From contig NC_089722.1 of assembly GCF_035083965.1 (NCBI RefSeq), positions 30,616,958-30,680,957 on the forward strand: a stretch of 64,000 bases of DNA. Reading direction: 5' to 3'. The stretch is from Branchiostoma lanceolatum. Its lineage: Eukaryota > Chordata > Leptocardii > Amphioxiformes > Branchiostomatidae. Position numbers and translations under genes: made by a program. Shown here one piece after another: positions 1 through 10,047 of this stretch (position 1 is the first letter of the stretch; the number at the start of each line of letters is the position of its first letter). The notes under the pieces are model-generated. The model saw nothing but the letters and a program-made list of their open reading frames with translations, made no database searches and was not told the DNA's origin.

Positions 1-1049
1 CTTCGCCAAGAAGGTTATATTTTAATGCGTGTCTGCACTAACAGTGTTGTCTGTTAGTGAACACGATAAGTCGAGAACGCCTGCATGGATTGTTGTCGTA
101 TTTGGTGTGTTGGTGGGTATGTGAGAAATCTCAAGATGATTAGATTTTGGGCGAACTACTTTGCATAATCAACGAGAAAAGTCTAAAAATGTGTTATATT
201 GTATGAACAGTCTGTATATTAGCTGGGATACGTTGGTGGTGTTGTTTGGAGGGGTCAAGGATAAGTTCTAGGGGTGCTTAGTTGTTAGGTGGGAGGCCGG
301 AAACGCAGTTGCTGGGATAAATGGGCTTGTCACTCAGCTGTAGGCAGTGTTATGAGGAAGCTAGTTGTTTATTTGTTTGTTTCTCATCAAATCTCTTCTG
401 ACAAAATCAGATAGATTTTCATAATAGGTATATCCCTACGTTCAAACGTCATATCACATGTCACCACTTCATCGCTAAGTCAGCAAGCCGCGGTTCTTTA
501 TATTATATCATTTTGAAATATTTCCCTTTTGTTTTCCGTGATGACCCAAATGTTTGTAGGCCGCCACATAACTACTAAAATTGCATTTCTTTTGATGATA
601 ACATTTTAAAATATTACCCTTTCGCTCTCCGTGATGTCACAATTTTTTCTTGGCCACCACATAGCTACGAAAATTGCAGGTTTTTTGTTACCTCCGTAAA
701 AACGGAGGTATTGTAATCAGTTGGTGTATTTGTATGATTGTGCGCCCCGATGTGTGTCCGCAGTCGGGCAGCCTGCCAGCAGGTAAGGCGGAAATGGTGT
801 AATAGAATATTTGAAGAAGCGGGGTAACGGCTTTGTCCCGAGTATGCAAATGAGCATAGCATACTACTAGTATGTTGTCGTCAGTCATCACTTCCTGCCT
901 ATCTAGATCATTGGAGCAGAGCTAAACCAGGCATCCACTTCTCCAAATATTCTAGGATATGGGATACCTATCTAGAGCTTGTTCCATATGGCGTTATATT
1001 GTAGCTGGTGTGTTTATGTTTTCATTTTGTTGCTTTAGGTTTATTACAG
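1..1049. other. Non-coding / intronic sequence with repeat remnants
   Basis: No exon is visible to the left of the terminal exon at 1050. The first ~40 bases resemble the end of a dispersed repeat (a similar stretch in reverse orientation lies near 50000-50030). A small perfect hairpin built on TACCTCCGT / ACGGAGGTA lies at about 689-711; the same arms recur near 51330. The stretch is probably intron of the gene whose last exon follows. Confidence 0.4.
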
Positions 1050-1249
1050 CGGAGGACAGTCCGGATGGGAAACCCCTGGTGTTGGTCTCGGGCAGTTTGA
1101 GCGGCACTGTGTCTCTCTACCGGGTCAATGACCCCTACACCGTCCTCACCAGCCTCATCCGGACGCAGGGGCAGGGCGTGTCAGATGCGCCGCCTAGCGA
1201 GGACGGTGTGTACAGCGAGGAAGGAGTGTACTACGAGGAGGAGAAATAG
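1050..1249 (+). CDS. Terminal exon of a WD40-like protein (partial, 3' end only)
   Basis: A pyrimidine-containing tract ending in CAG at 1047-1049 is a good splice acceptor, and the frame then stays open to a TAG at 1247-1249. The encoded tail has a WD40-like strand, GSLSGTVSLYRV, followed by an acidic end rich in Tyr and Glu (VYSEEGVYYEEEK). The rest of the gene must lie left of the window. The open frame reaches back to 959 but the first ~30 codons are probably intron. I do not recognise the specific WD40 family. Two tandem copies of the exon's 3' part follow immediately, each keeping a similar acidic ending and stop. Confidence 0.45.
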
Positions 1250-1580
1250 ACTGCCAAGTTTCGGGACGGTTAGGGTTTTGAGGACGTTCGTTTGGGAAGA
1301 CCTTACTCTTCATCTGGTGACCTAGCGAGGATATGGTGTACAATGAGGAAAATGTATACAACGAGGAGGAGAAATAGACTGCCATGTTTTGGGACGGTTA
1401 GGGTTGCTGAGGACGTTCGTTTGGGAAGACTTCACTCTTCATCTGATGACCTAGCATGAATGGGGTTCACAGTGAGGAGAGTGTGTACTACGAGGAGGAG
1501 AAATAGGTTGCCAACTTTTTGCACGGTTAAGGTTTCGGAGGACGTTCGATTTGGGAATACTTTTTTTGTTTATCTGATCA
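1196..1580 (+). repeat. Three tandem ~129-bp copies of the terminal-exon end
   Basis: Units begin at 1196, 1324 and 1453. The first is the coding 3' end of the WD40-like exon plus 3' UTR. Units two and three still read as short acidic peptides ending VYNEEEK-stop and VYYEEEK-stop. Each unit is preceded by a pyrimidine-rich stretch ending CCTAG, which could act as a splice acceptor. They may be alternative terminal exons or simply a decaying tandem duplication. Confidence 0.75.
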
Positions 1581-2100
1581 CAAAGTGTGCACGATTATGG
1601 TATTATCAACGAGCCATATCAGCAGTGCATTTTTAAACACATTGATAGCAAAACATTTATACGCTGTAACAAATATGAAGCATGTAAAACACCTATGGTA
1701 TGTTTGCTTTATAGCTGTGAGCAATTTATTAATTCACTACACGCACTGTGAGAATTAAGTATTGCAGCGAAAACTTTGTTTCACCATGAAGTAACTTAAA
1801 AGGTACGTTTTGTGTACACTGTGCACTTTGATAATAAAGCAGACATTGCATACAAGAAGAGATAGACGTATACCAATAAATTAAGAACAATTTTCTATGA
1901 ATTTCCGTGGTGTCACGGTAATATTACCCTGTACTTTATCTTGACCAGTGACTAGTATGTCTTACATATCAGAAATATCTTTTTATCTTTAAAGTATCAG
2001 AATATAAGTTACAAGTGATACAACCATGTAGTTGTTGTACAAAATCATTTTCTATGTCAAATATGATATAGAACACAGTAGGTACATTTTGTTCACTTAA

Positions 2101-2690
2101 AGGGCATAAGGCACCAAAATACAAAATTTTCTTATTATCAGAAATAGGAGTAGCATCATTCAAGGAATATTAACGTTTAAAATAAAAACACACCCTTCTG
2201 ATGTTATTTAACATTGAACCATCAGAAACCATACTTCCATGGGTCCAGGTCTGTATTCTGATCTGATCTTCTCAACAGGTGATAACATTAATCAGTGACT
2301 AATGCCCAGTCATGACGTCACAATTAACACGGCAGCCGGTTCGGCACCTTGCACCACGGCTTACGAAAAACATTATTTGATGAGCAAACATAAAAAGGAC
2401 ATAACAATATCCATTTTGTTTGCTTGTAAAAATAACGTTCTTTCCGAGACGTAGTGCAAAGTTCTAAATCAGTTGCCACGTTCATTGTGACGTCATGAGT
2501 GGGCAAGTCACTGATTAATGTAATTACCTGGTGGGAAGAATCTAAAGCTGGAGGTATGAAGTTTTGATGGTTCGATGTTGAATAACATCCGAAGTGTGAA
2601 TATTTCGCGAAAATTTCTATGTTATCAAACAATAGTAGTATGTAATTTCAGGAAATTCTTAATGTTTTTGTCATTGGTGTCTTATGCCCT
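2101..2690. mobile_element. Foldback MITE with TTAA target duplication
   Basis: Terminal inverted repeats AGGGCATAAGGCACCAA and its near-complement at the right end are flanked on both sides by TTAA (2097-2100 and 2691-2694). Inside, a second pair of arms around ATGACGTCACAAT (2310-2325 against 2485-2500) makes most of the element a long imperfect palindrome. There is no transposase frame. TTAA targets are typical of piggyBac- and Kolobok-type transposons, so this is probably a non-autonomous member. Confidence 0.65.
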
Positions 2691-2894
2691 TTAAAAAGAC
2701 GGTAAGTGAAGAGAGTCCTTGTGAATCAACTGGCCAATAAACAGTCCTTCTGTAGTCTCCTCCAGCGAAGGGGGTAGTCGTGAAAATGAAGAACACACGT
2801 CGTAGTGAATCGTCAACAGCCATGGGTTGCTTTGTGGAACAACAGGTAGACATGGCTGTGAGAAATTTTAGCCCCTGCTCTTGTGTACAAATAC

Positions 2895-3170
2895 AGGTTT
2901 GCGTCGGAAAAGCTTTGTTGGATCCTATGGCATGTGTGGTGCCCGCCATCTTGAATTGTGACGTCACAGGGTCGCCATACCATTTTATTGGGAGGGGTCT
3001 TTTTTTGGGTCGCTAGCTTTCTCTCTATTTTTTAACAAATCGGCACACAGCAATCACACATTCAACTCAAATAAAAAAAATAGCACCAATTCATATTTAT
3101 GAAAATACCCCGTAATCGCTAAACTAACAGCAAAGCTGAAGTATATGTAACACAAATACTTAACTCCAGT
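2895..3170 (+). repeat. Dispersed ~285-bp repeat, copy 1 of 4
   Basis: Shares long blocks with 25147-25435 (same orientation) and with 34851-35096 and 57063-57298 (opposite orientation). Hallmarks are a TGACGTCA-like core next to CGCCATCTTGAATT, the word GTCGCTAGC, and an A-rich stretch before CCCCGTAATCG. No coding capacity and no clear terminal inverted repeat was found, so its class is unknown. Confidence 0.8.
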
Positions 3171-4383
3171 CAAAGTTTGTCTTGGAGTTGCCGGTCACGA
3201 CGAGGTAGAGTCATTGTGGATATGAATTTTCAACATTTCATCGAGCCCAGATGTTTAAGAATATTCGTACACGTGTATGAATGAATTCTAAGTTGTAGGA
3301 TGTTCTGATAGAGGTCAAATGTCAATGAACTGCCAGGAGTTCATCCAATTCGATTTCAGCCAATCTTGGAAATATCCTCACTGCAATGTGTTTCTCTGTA
3401 AGAATATCAATTTTTCTGATACCGAGGTATCGGGAGTCCCAATATTGATGCTTAACCATTTTGCCCGGATGTTTTAACAGAGAAGTGTTGCTATGCTCAT
3501 AGAAACGTCTGTTTAAAATATTCAGACAAATTACAGTGTGTGTACTGAGCCGTGTACTGGTTCAACCACTTGTGTCACAGGTTCTTGCTATTGTTGTGAC
3601 CTAATTTCTAAGCTTTCAATCACTGTGTCTGTGTATGCGTCACTGACGAAAGACAGCGGATGTCGTCTGAAACGTCTGACTGTTTCAAAATTGTATCCAG
3701 TTGCTTGAGTAACTATTTTTGGCGTATCTTACTACCTGGATGTCTAACTTCATCAACGTACTGTGTCTTTGTCCTTGTGTATGTATGTGTATGTGTATGT
3801 GTATATATACATGTTTCAGTATGTATGTGCACGAACAGAACGCACGAAAAAAAGCAAAAAAAAAGCTCGACGAATGTCGTCAATAAGTTAAGAACTTACC
3901 ACGACAAACTGGCCTCATAGATTTTCCTAGACAGTCACTGATACAATCACTATGATAGTGATTGCAAGCACAACACTGGCCGGTCCAACCCTGCAATATG
4001 CAAATACAATGAATCATATAACTAAACTAAGGAATCAATCAATCAATCCATCATTTCGTTTGACTTTTAACTCAGGTCATCTCATACCATACACAACACC
4101 TTGATGATCGTACTTCAATGTTTAAAATTGATAATTTACAAGATTAAATGGTCTAGATACATGAACAATAGGAATCTAGAAAAAAACACGTTAGGTTTGC
4201 TTTTGGCTGTGTCTTTTCTATCATAACAATTAGGTGAGTGTGACCGACACTGTTTTTCGTTTGAATACCATAGTTACTTCGGGAAACGCCTAACAATGTC
4301 TTTTAACCATGGAATCTCATTTGTTTTTCTTTTTTTTTCTGACTTGATCTAACTTTCTACTTCAAGCACGCCAGTCAGAAACT
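3171..4383. other. Intergenic; no gene seen
   Basis: AT-rich sequence with a short GTATGT microsatellite near 3780-3810. I found no exon with acceptable splice sites and no repeat shared with the rest of the window. Confidence 0.4.
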
Positions 4384-4779
4384 TCACAACTTGTGGAGAC
4401 GTTTAAGAGCCTGTTTTGCTTTGGACGTTGCTCCAAGAATTTCCGCAAATGTCACGACGAACGATGCCGCCATTGTCTTAACGAGTTGTCTAACACCGTG
4501 CCAAGACCTTTAAAGTAAGAAACTCAGTCAAAACATGGCCCATATGCCGTGCGTTATAACACTAAGCTACACAGAGCGTTAAAAAAAAGTTTATGACATA
4601 AATCGTAAGAGAAAATGGGTAAATCTTCACCCAAACACTTACATGTTTCCCAAGACGGGGTCCCAGACGCGGTGGACGGCGTCGCAAACTTTCTCCCTCC
4701 AGTCCTTCAGCAATTTGGACTTGGCTCTGTCACGACTACTCCAGTCTTCAACTTTGTGCCACTCATTTTTTCCGCCCAT
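4384..4779 (-). CDS. Small two-exon gene, 86-aa basic protein of unknown function
   Basis: Exon 1 (4643-4779) starts MGGKNEWHKVEDWSSRD and ends at a strong GTAAGT donor. Exon 2 (4384-4507) starts after a pyrimidine tract ending AAAG and stops with TGA. The joined frame is 261 nt and closes exactly, giving 86 residues: a charged N-terminal half with several Trp (positions 7, 13, 27, 39, 48) and a C-terminal helix-like stretch, SFVVTFAEILG, followed by a Lys/Arg-rich tail ending RLHKL. There is no signal peptide and the hydrophobic stretch is too short for a confident membrane segment. I do not recognise a family. It has the same strand as the sialyltransferase genes but is 5 kb from them, so no functional link is implied. 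Exon phases fit, but expression evidence is absent. Confidence 0.5.
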
Positions 4780-6367
4780 CTTTGACTAAGCGTGATGTAC
4801 AGTTGTGAGAAGCTCTCAGTTGGGTCTAAGAACAAAATGGCGAATCTCACACTGAAGAGAGTTCTTCTTTGTGATTTGAAAGTCACGTGACTCTGATGGA
4901 CCCTACAGAACCTGTCAAACAACTGCATTTAATTCCTTGCAACGATTATGTAAAACTGCTAACTCATTTGCATGACGTTTTTATACAAGTCGTTATTTTC
5001 TTATTTGAAAATGACGCGAGCCAATACAGTATAAAAATAATTCCAATATTCTATGGTATGATCGTTTAATAGTTCTATTGGCGACATGCATTTATCTTTT
5101 GTATTCTCTTGAAGTGAGAATCTATGGGGACGATGTTGTCTACTAGGGAAACTTCATTGATATGCGTTCGCTGTCTTTGATTTTTTTCTTGAAGACATAC
5201 AAAGAAAAATAAGATATAGAACTGATTCAGAGGCTTTCTACCTATTCACATACATGTAACATTAAAGTTTTTAAAGAAAACCTTCGAGATATATATGAGA
5301 TACACTTTTCCAGTCAATATAACATACAAGAAGTGATGTGCACATGAACATTAACATTGGGGGCGCTTCCGCGGTGTTACATGGGTTCCTATAATGATTT
5401 TTCCTTCTTTTGTCAGCTAGCGTCAAACTTAAAGGTCATTATAGATGTATAGAAAAACACCTGGACCTTTTCAGGAAATGTTTCACTGGCTTTAAGCCTA
5501 ATAAATGTATATTTTGACATCTTTACGGGACTGTATACTATACATGCAGTTCTGCAGTTTAACCGCCGCGAGGCGCTTTAATATGCAATTCTGCCGCCAT
5601 GTTTTGCTACAACCAATATTCCAAGCCGTACAACCGGTTTGCTGGTGAAGTGACCCGTAAACAGAAGAATTGAGGACAGACATGTAAATAATCTCCTAAA
5701 CACGTCGCTTAAGACGTGTTTTCGTCCTTCGACGAAAATTCTTTAAGCCAATGCAATGGTGATCGCTCCTAGAGCTCTTTATCGAAATTTTCGACAGGTA
5801 GCTATAGCATTCAGGCAGTCTTATTTTCTATAGCTATAGACATTGCGCCTTACATTGAAACAACATTACAGTTGGTAACATCCACAGGTCATATCTTTCC
5901 CAACATATAAGAAAGCTGTACGCATTAAGAAAAGTGTATGTAGCAGAATTGATACAACTCAATCCGAGACTCAAGAACTTGTAGCATTTCCATAACTTAA
6001 AGGAGCACACAGTTCTCTTTAAAAGAAAGCGTGATAGAGACAGTCCATAAAGACTCGAATGTCACAAGTTCTTTCGTGCAAACGTAACTCAGTTTGCACG
6101 AATATATTGTAGCCCTATATCTGTGCATTCTCTTCATGTACGTCGTTCGTGGCGCCACCTAGGATCTCATGACAGTCTTTCGGGTACTGCAGGGCTCTAC
6201 TCTATCTGTAAATAATAGGCACAGTACGCTTTAAGTATGGGGGTGCTTCCATGATACAATCAAGCCTGTACCAGTGACCATTAGTACGCATTACTGCGTA
6301 AGGACCACCTGGCCATTACAGCCATTTTTGGGAGGTCCCATTATTTTCCTATTAACCCAAGTATTAA
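4780..6367. other. Intergenic; small hairpins only
   Basis: No exon found. Two small hairpins lie side by side at about 5698-5741 (arms AACACGTC/GACGTGTT and TTTCGTC/GACGAAA), followed by TAGCTATA words near 5800-5840. I saw nothing else. Confidence 0.4.
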
Positions 6368-6837
6368 AGGCCACAAAAACATTTTATGAGGCTTGAAACT
6401 TGAATAAAAAAACTCCAGTTTCTAGTCATTCCTACACATAGTAAGTACCATTATACATACGACGTCGTTGTGTGGTGAGAACTGATAGAAAATCCAATTA
6501 AGCCCTAATGGACTGATCCTGACTGTCCATCACAATTAGCGGTTCGGCCAATGAGAGAGTGACTGCATGTCCGTCAAATATTTGCATTTTCATGTTTTAA
6601 TTTTGCTTTTCTACGTTCTGACGGAGGTGGGCGGGGCTATGGTATCGGTCTATTTACAGTAGGCGCGTGAAACTAAAAGATCACTATGTAGCTTAGTTGT
6701 GTGCCGCTTTTGAGCACCTTTGAAAAGAGATCCGCACGCAAATGTGGTAAACAGTGGCATTAAATGTCAATCTTATAAAGATTACAGCAACTAGAATATT
6801 TCCAGTTTTCAAGCCTCATAAAATGCTCTGGGTGCCT
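6368..6837. mobile_element. TTAA-flanked MITE, copy 1
   Basis: Ends in inverted repeats related to AGGCACCCAGAGCATTTT, with TTAA on both sides (6364-6367 and 6838-6841). The interior has no coding frame and is closely similar to 18853-19341, including the segment around GACGGAGGTGGGCGGGG. A non-autonomous piggyBac/Kolobok-like element is the likeliest reading. Confidence 0.7.
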
Positions 6838-7703
6838 TTAAGAATCCTGTCAATAGTGGCCACCTATCTACCGCGACCATGGTCACTGTAGACAGGGTTG
6901 GTTGTATGTCCATATGAACAGAACTAGCCCTTCATCAAATCAATTTCATACATTCTATTGAGTATCCATTTTAGTAACCGTTTGGTATGTTCAACTTTTA
7001 TCTCACCCGTTTCTTTCAGTTTTCATTGCTGACTATAGCACTTGTATACTATGAAATGTTAGAAAACTGACACTACATTACCTGGTTTGCGTCTGTGCTA
7101 TTCCTGTCTAAAACACAAAAATGTAGAGGATGACGAAGACGATGACGATTGTTGCAATGCTGGTTGGTCTGATTCTGTGTCAAAACAATGAGAAATGTTT
7201 GATTAGATGACGTCAGGATGTGGCGGGTGAGGTGGGGTGGTAAGAACGTCACAAAGGCACCATTTGAAACAATAAATGCAGCATCCAATAGAAACTCCTG
7301 TTTTCATTTGAAGATCTATATTTCATGCCAATTATGTGTAACGTTACCTTTCATCACAATATATGATATCGGACTACGTTTAACCAAGGAGTTTCTATCA
7401 ACTATGAAGAAAACCCTCCTTGCTCTTGGTTGAACGGCCAGTTTCCATTGATAAGCCTATAGAGTTTGTTGGAAATAATCTGTACATCCATCGGTGAGAC
7501 CTTAAACAATAGGTTAATGTATGAATTCGTCTGTCCTTGATTATTTGTGACAGAACATGATTTTGTCTATTGGTCCGTAAAATCGGACCCATCCGACAGG
7601 TAAAATGGCCTCTTGTCTCAGGTACAACCAGTGCTTTGTAAACATACAAAACAGAAGACACTTTTCTACACTTGAAAACAACTGAAACTTCTACACAGCT
7701 GAA

Positions 7704-7722
7704 ACACGCATGCACACGCACG

Positions 7723-7769
<47 letters not shown>

Positions 7770-7792
7770 ACACACACATTACCACACACACA

Positions 7793-7880
<88 letters not shown>

Positions 7881-7890
7881 CACACACACA
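7704..7890. repeat. (CA)n microsatellite with a CG-alternating block
   Basis: Almost pure CA repeats, interrupted by a short alternating CG tract at about 7753-7767 and by AAAC variants. Open frames on both strands here are translations of the repeat. Confidence 0.95.
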
Positions 7891-9289
7891 AATGCCCATA
7901 GAGTAGCTGTAAAACAGTCCAGGTGCGTACTTACATGTACATGTTGTCCCAGATCGGTTTCGTCGCTTCTTTGATCATTCGGAAAAACGTCTTCAGGGGC
8001 CGAAACGGCCTACCGGTAGAGCGCTTGGGATTGTCGTCTTTGCCCATCGTGTCTATTCTTGGGTTATCACAGACTCCCCTCTCCTACAATTCCCGAAGAG
8101 ACCTCTTGGAACGGCGCATAACAAGTGGCAGGCAACGCTATAAAATGCTGGCTGTACGTGGCTCGGGTATATCCTATTCGGGGAAACGCCTATTGTTCTA
8201 AGGTCATTGACGGCCTTGGGGCGAATTGCAAGAGGCCACACCTGGTTGGCAGTCGTCTGGTATGTCACTGCGGACGTGAGCTGTGTGTGTTTGTGCAAAA
8301 ACCCCTGTCACACATAACCTTGCCTCCTCCGTGGCCTTCCATGAGCGCTGGCGTTTATTGCTGGGGAGTTGGGGTGGGGGTGGTGTTAGGGAATCTCCGA
8401 TTCGCGATTTTCAACATATTCTTATGCCGGAAAAGTCGTGTCTGTGCCCGCTAGCTAACGGGAGTCGTTCGTGGCAAGTTCATCGGCTAGAACGGCTTTA
8501 TTATCACAAATAGTGTATGAATTTTGAAAATTCGGGAAAGTCTTTTTCTACTTGTATGCGATCAGTGGAGTAAACTAAGACAGGATGGACTCCAGGCTAC
8601 TCCCGACCCGATGCCGACCTTGGTTGGGGAGTGGTCTGGAGGAAAGTCATGGGAAGGCCCTGAATATGTGACATAGACTACTTATAGATAGTTTTGTATG
8701 TACTAGTGTCCTTAATCTACAATGCAGGGATCCTAACATTTCGGTATACATATGTTTATACATTTGTCATCACATGTACACATAGTTATTTGGTCCTTTT
8801 ATCCATTTTAAGAAGTTTATACATAGACGCGTATATAATGTATCACGCATGACGTAATATTCACTTGTTCGGCCACTGTCGGAACTCGCTGATCAGCTTC
8901 GGTAATCCTCGGACACCTTCGGTAGCCGATCGTATGATACCGTGTAGAATACGGAAATTGTAAACGGAGCACACGGTTCGTGGTTAAACATGCTGTAATA
9001 ACACATGAATGCAGCAAAACTTTGTTCCATCTGTATACAACGCTGAGTTATGTTGATGTACAAGAAGTGTAGCGTACCATGGATAATACTAAATACCTTC
9101 TAATAATTTTTTTTGTCTGTTGTAAAGTTAAAAGTGACTTATGTCCACTCTACTGCAAATAAAAACATGTCATACTCTTAAAAAAACAACTTGGTTCCCA
9201 TTCGTCTGTGGTACATGTATATACACCCAACCCAAGGCTAGCCCTGCAATGATACTTGAAAAAAGTTATATATGCATTGCAGAATGAAT

Positions 9290-9580
9290 AAAAAATACAC
9301 AACCAAGAGATTTATTCCACCGACGTTTCGGTGACCATCTCTCACCTTCTTCAAGGCAATTCTGACTGGTTCACATAGTAAAGCAGCACAGTTGTTACTG
9401 CTTATACATATTGATGAGATGCATTCCCAAATGCAAAATATTTACATATGTACAATCACAGGGGATGACATCACTATGCGGTCCCAAACGTACAGAAGTG
9501 TAACGCACACACAACTTTCGATCAAAAAGCAATGCAACGATTATCATCTATTTCTTAAGGATGCGGTCCCAAACGTGACT
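9290..9580 (-). repeat. Half copy of the hammerhead-like dispersed repeat
   Basis: Nearly identical to the left half of the inverted repeat at 15711-16035, from ACACAACCAAGAGATTTATT through the segment about 290 bp further right, but the right arm is missing. On the minus strand 9321-9356 reads TTGAAGAAGGTGA, a short loop, then a complementary arm followed by GAAACGTCGG. Confidence 0.75.
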
Positions 9581-10047
9581 GAGTCTAAACCCCCCCCCCC
9601 CCCTCATCACGGTTCATGACTGGAGTGGATTTCCTGATCCATGCAGCCTTCTTAATCCAACGTGTTAGTCTATTGTCCTCTCTGTCTTGGCCCCATCCTG
9701 GACATAGACAATGCTAACGATATCCGTTTCTATATCTTATCCCTACTATTCATTGCTTAATATTTACTGCATTTAACAATAATATACTAATATGTATAGA
9801 CAGCAATCGTATATGTAACGTAATAGACAAGGGGTTCATAGCAATTGATAAATGCAGATACACAAATATCTATATACATGTACATTTCACAATGATATAC
9901 TAGAGAATATAGAAAGAAATCATATATGTGGCGTTATAGACACAAGGAAGTTATACCAATTGATACAGGAAGATAAACAAATATCTAACGTTACAGTTCA
10001 TGATAAACATGAAACTACGAACTAATTATCATACCAACGTTACATGC

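Larger units (their letters stand above)
6838..10047. other. Intergenic, repeat-bearing; no gene seen
   Basis: Holds a CA microsatellite and one arm of the hammerhead-like repeat (both listed separately) and a C10-12 run at 9590-9602. The open frames here are either microsatellite translations or lack splice sites. The 3' UTR of sialyltransferase copy A should lie just left of 10048, but I could not place its poly(A) signal. Confidence 0.4.

Noticed and set aside
7666..7974. Overlapping Cys/Val-rich and His/Thr-rich open frames
   Set aside because: Pure translation of a CA/GT microsatellite on both strands; the same applies at 15017-15602, 36663-36987, 50230-50698 and 61560-61905.
8000..8060. 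tRNA-like word CTACCGGTAGAGCGCTTGGG
   Set aside because: No B-box at the right distance and no shared SINE body downstream.
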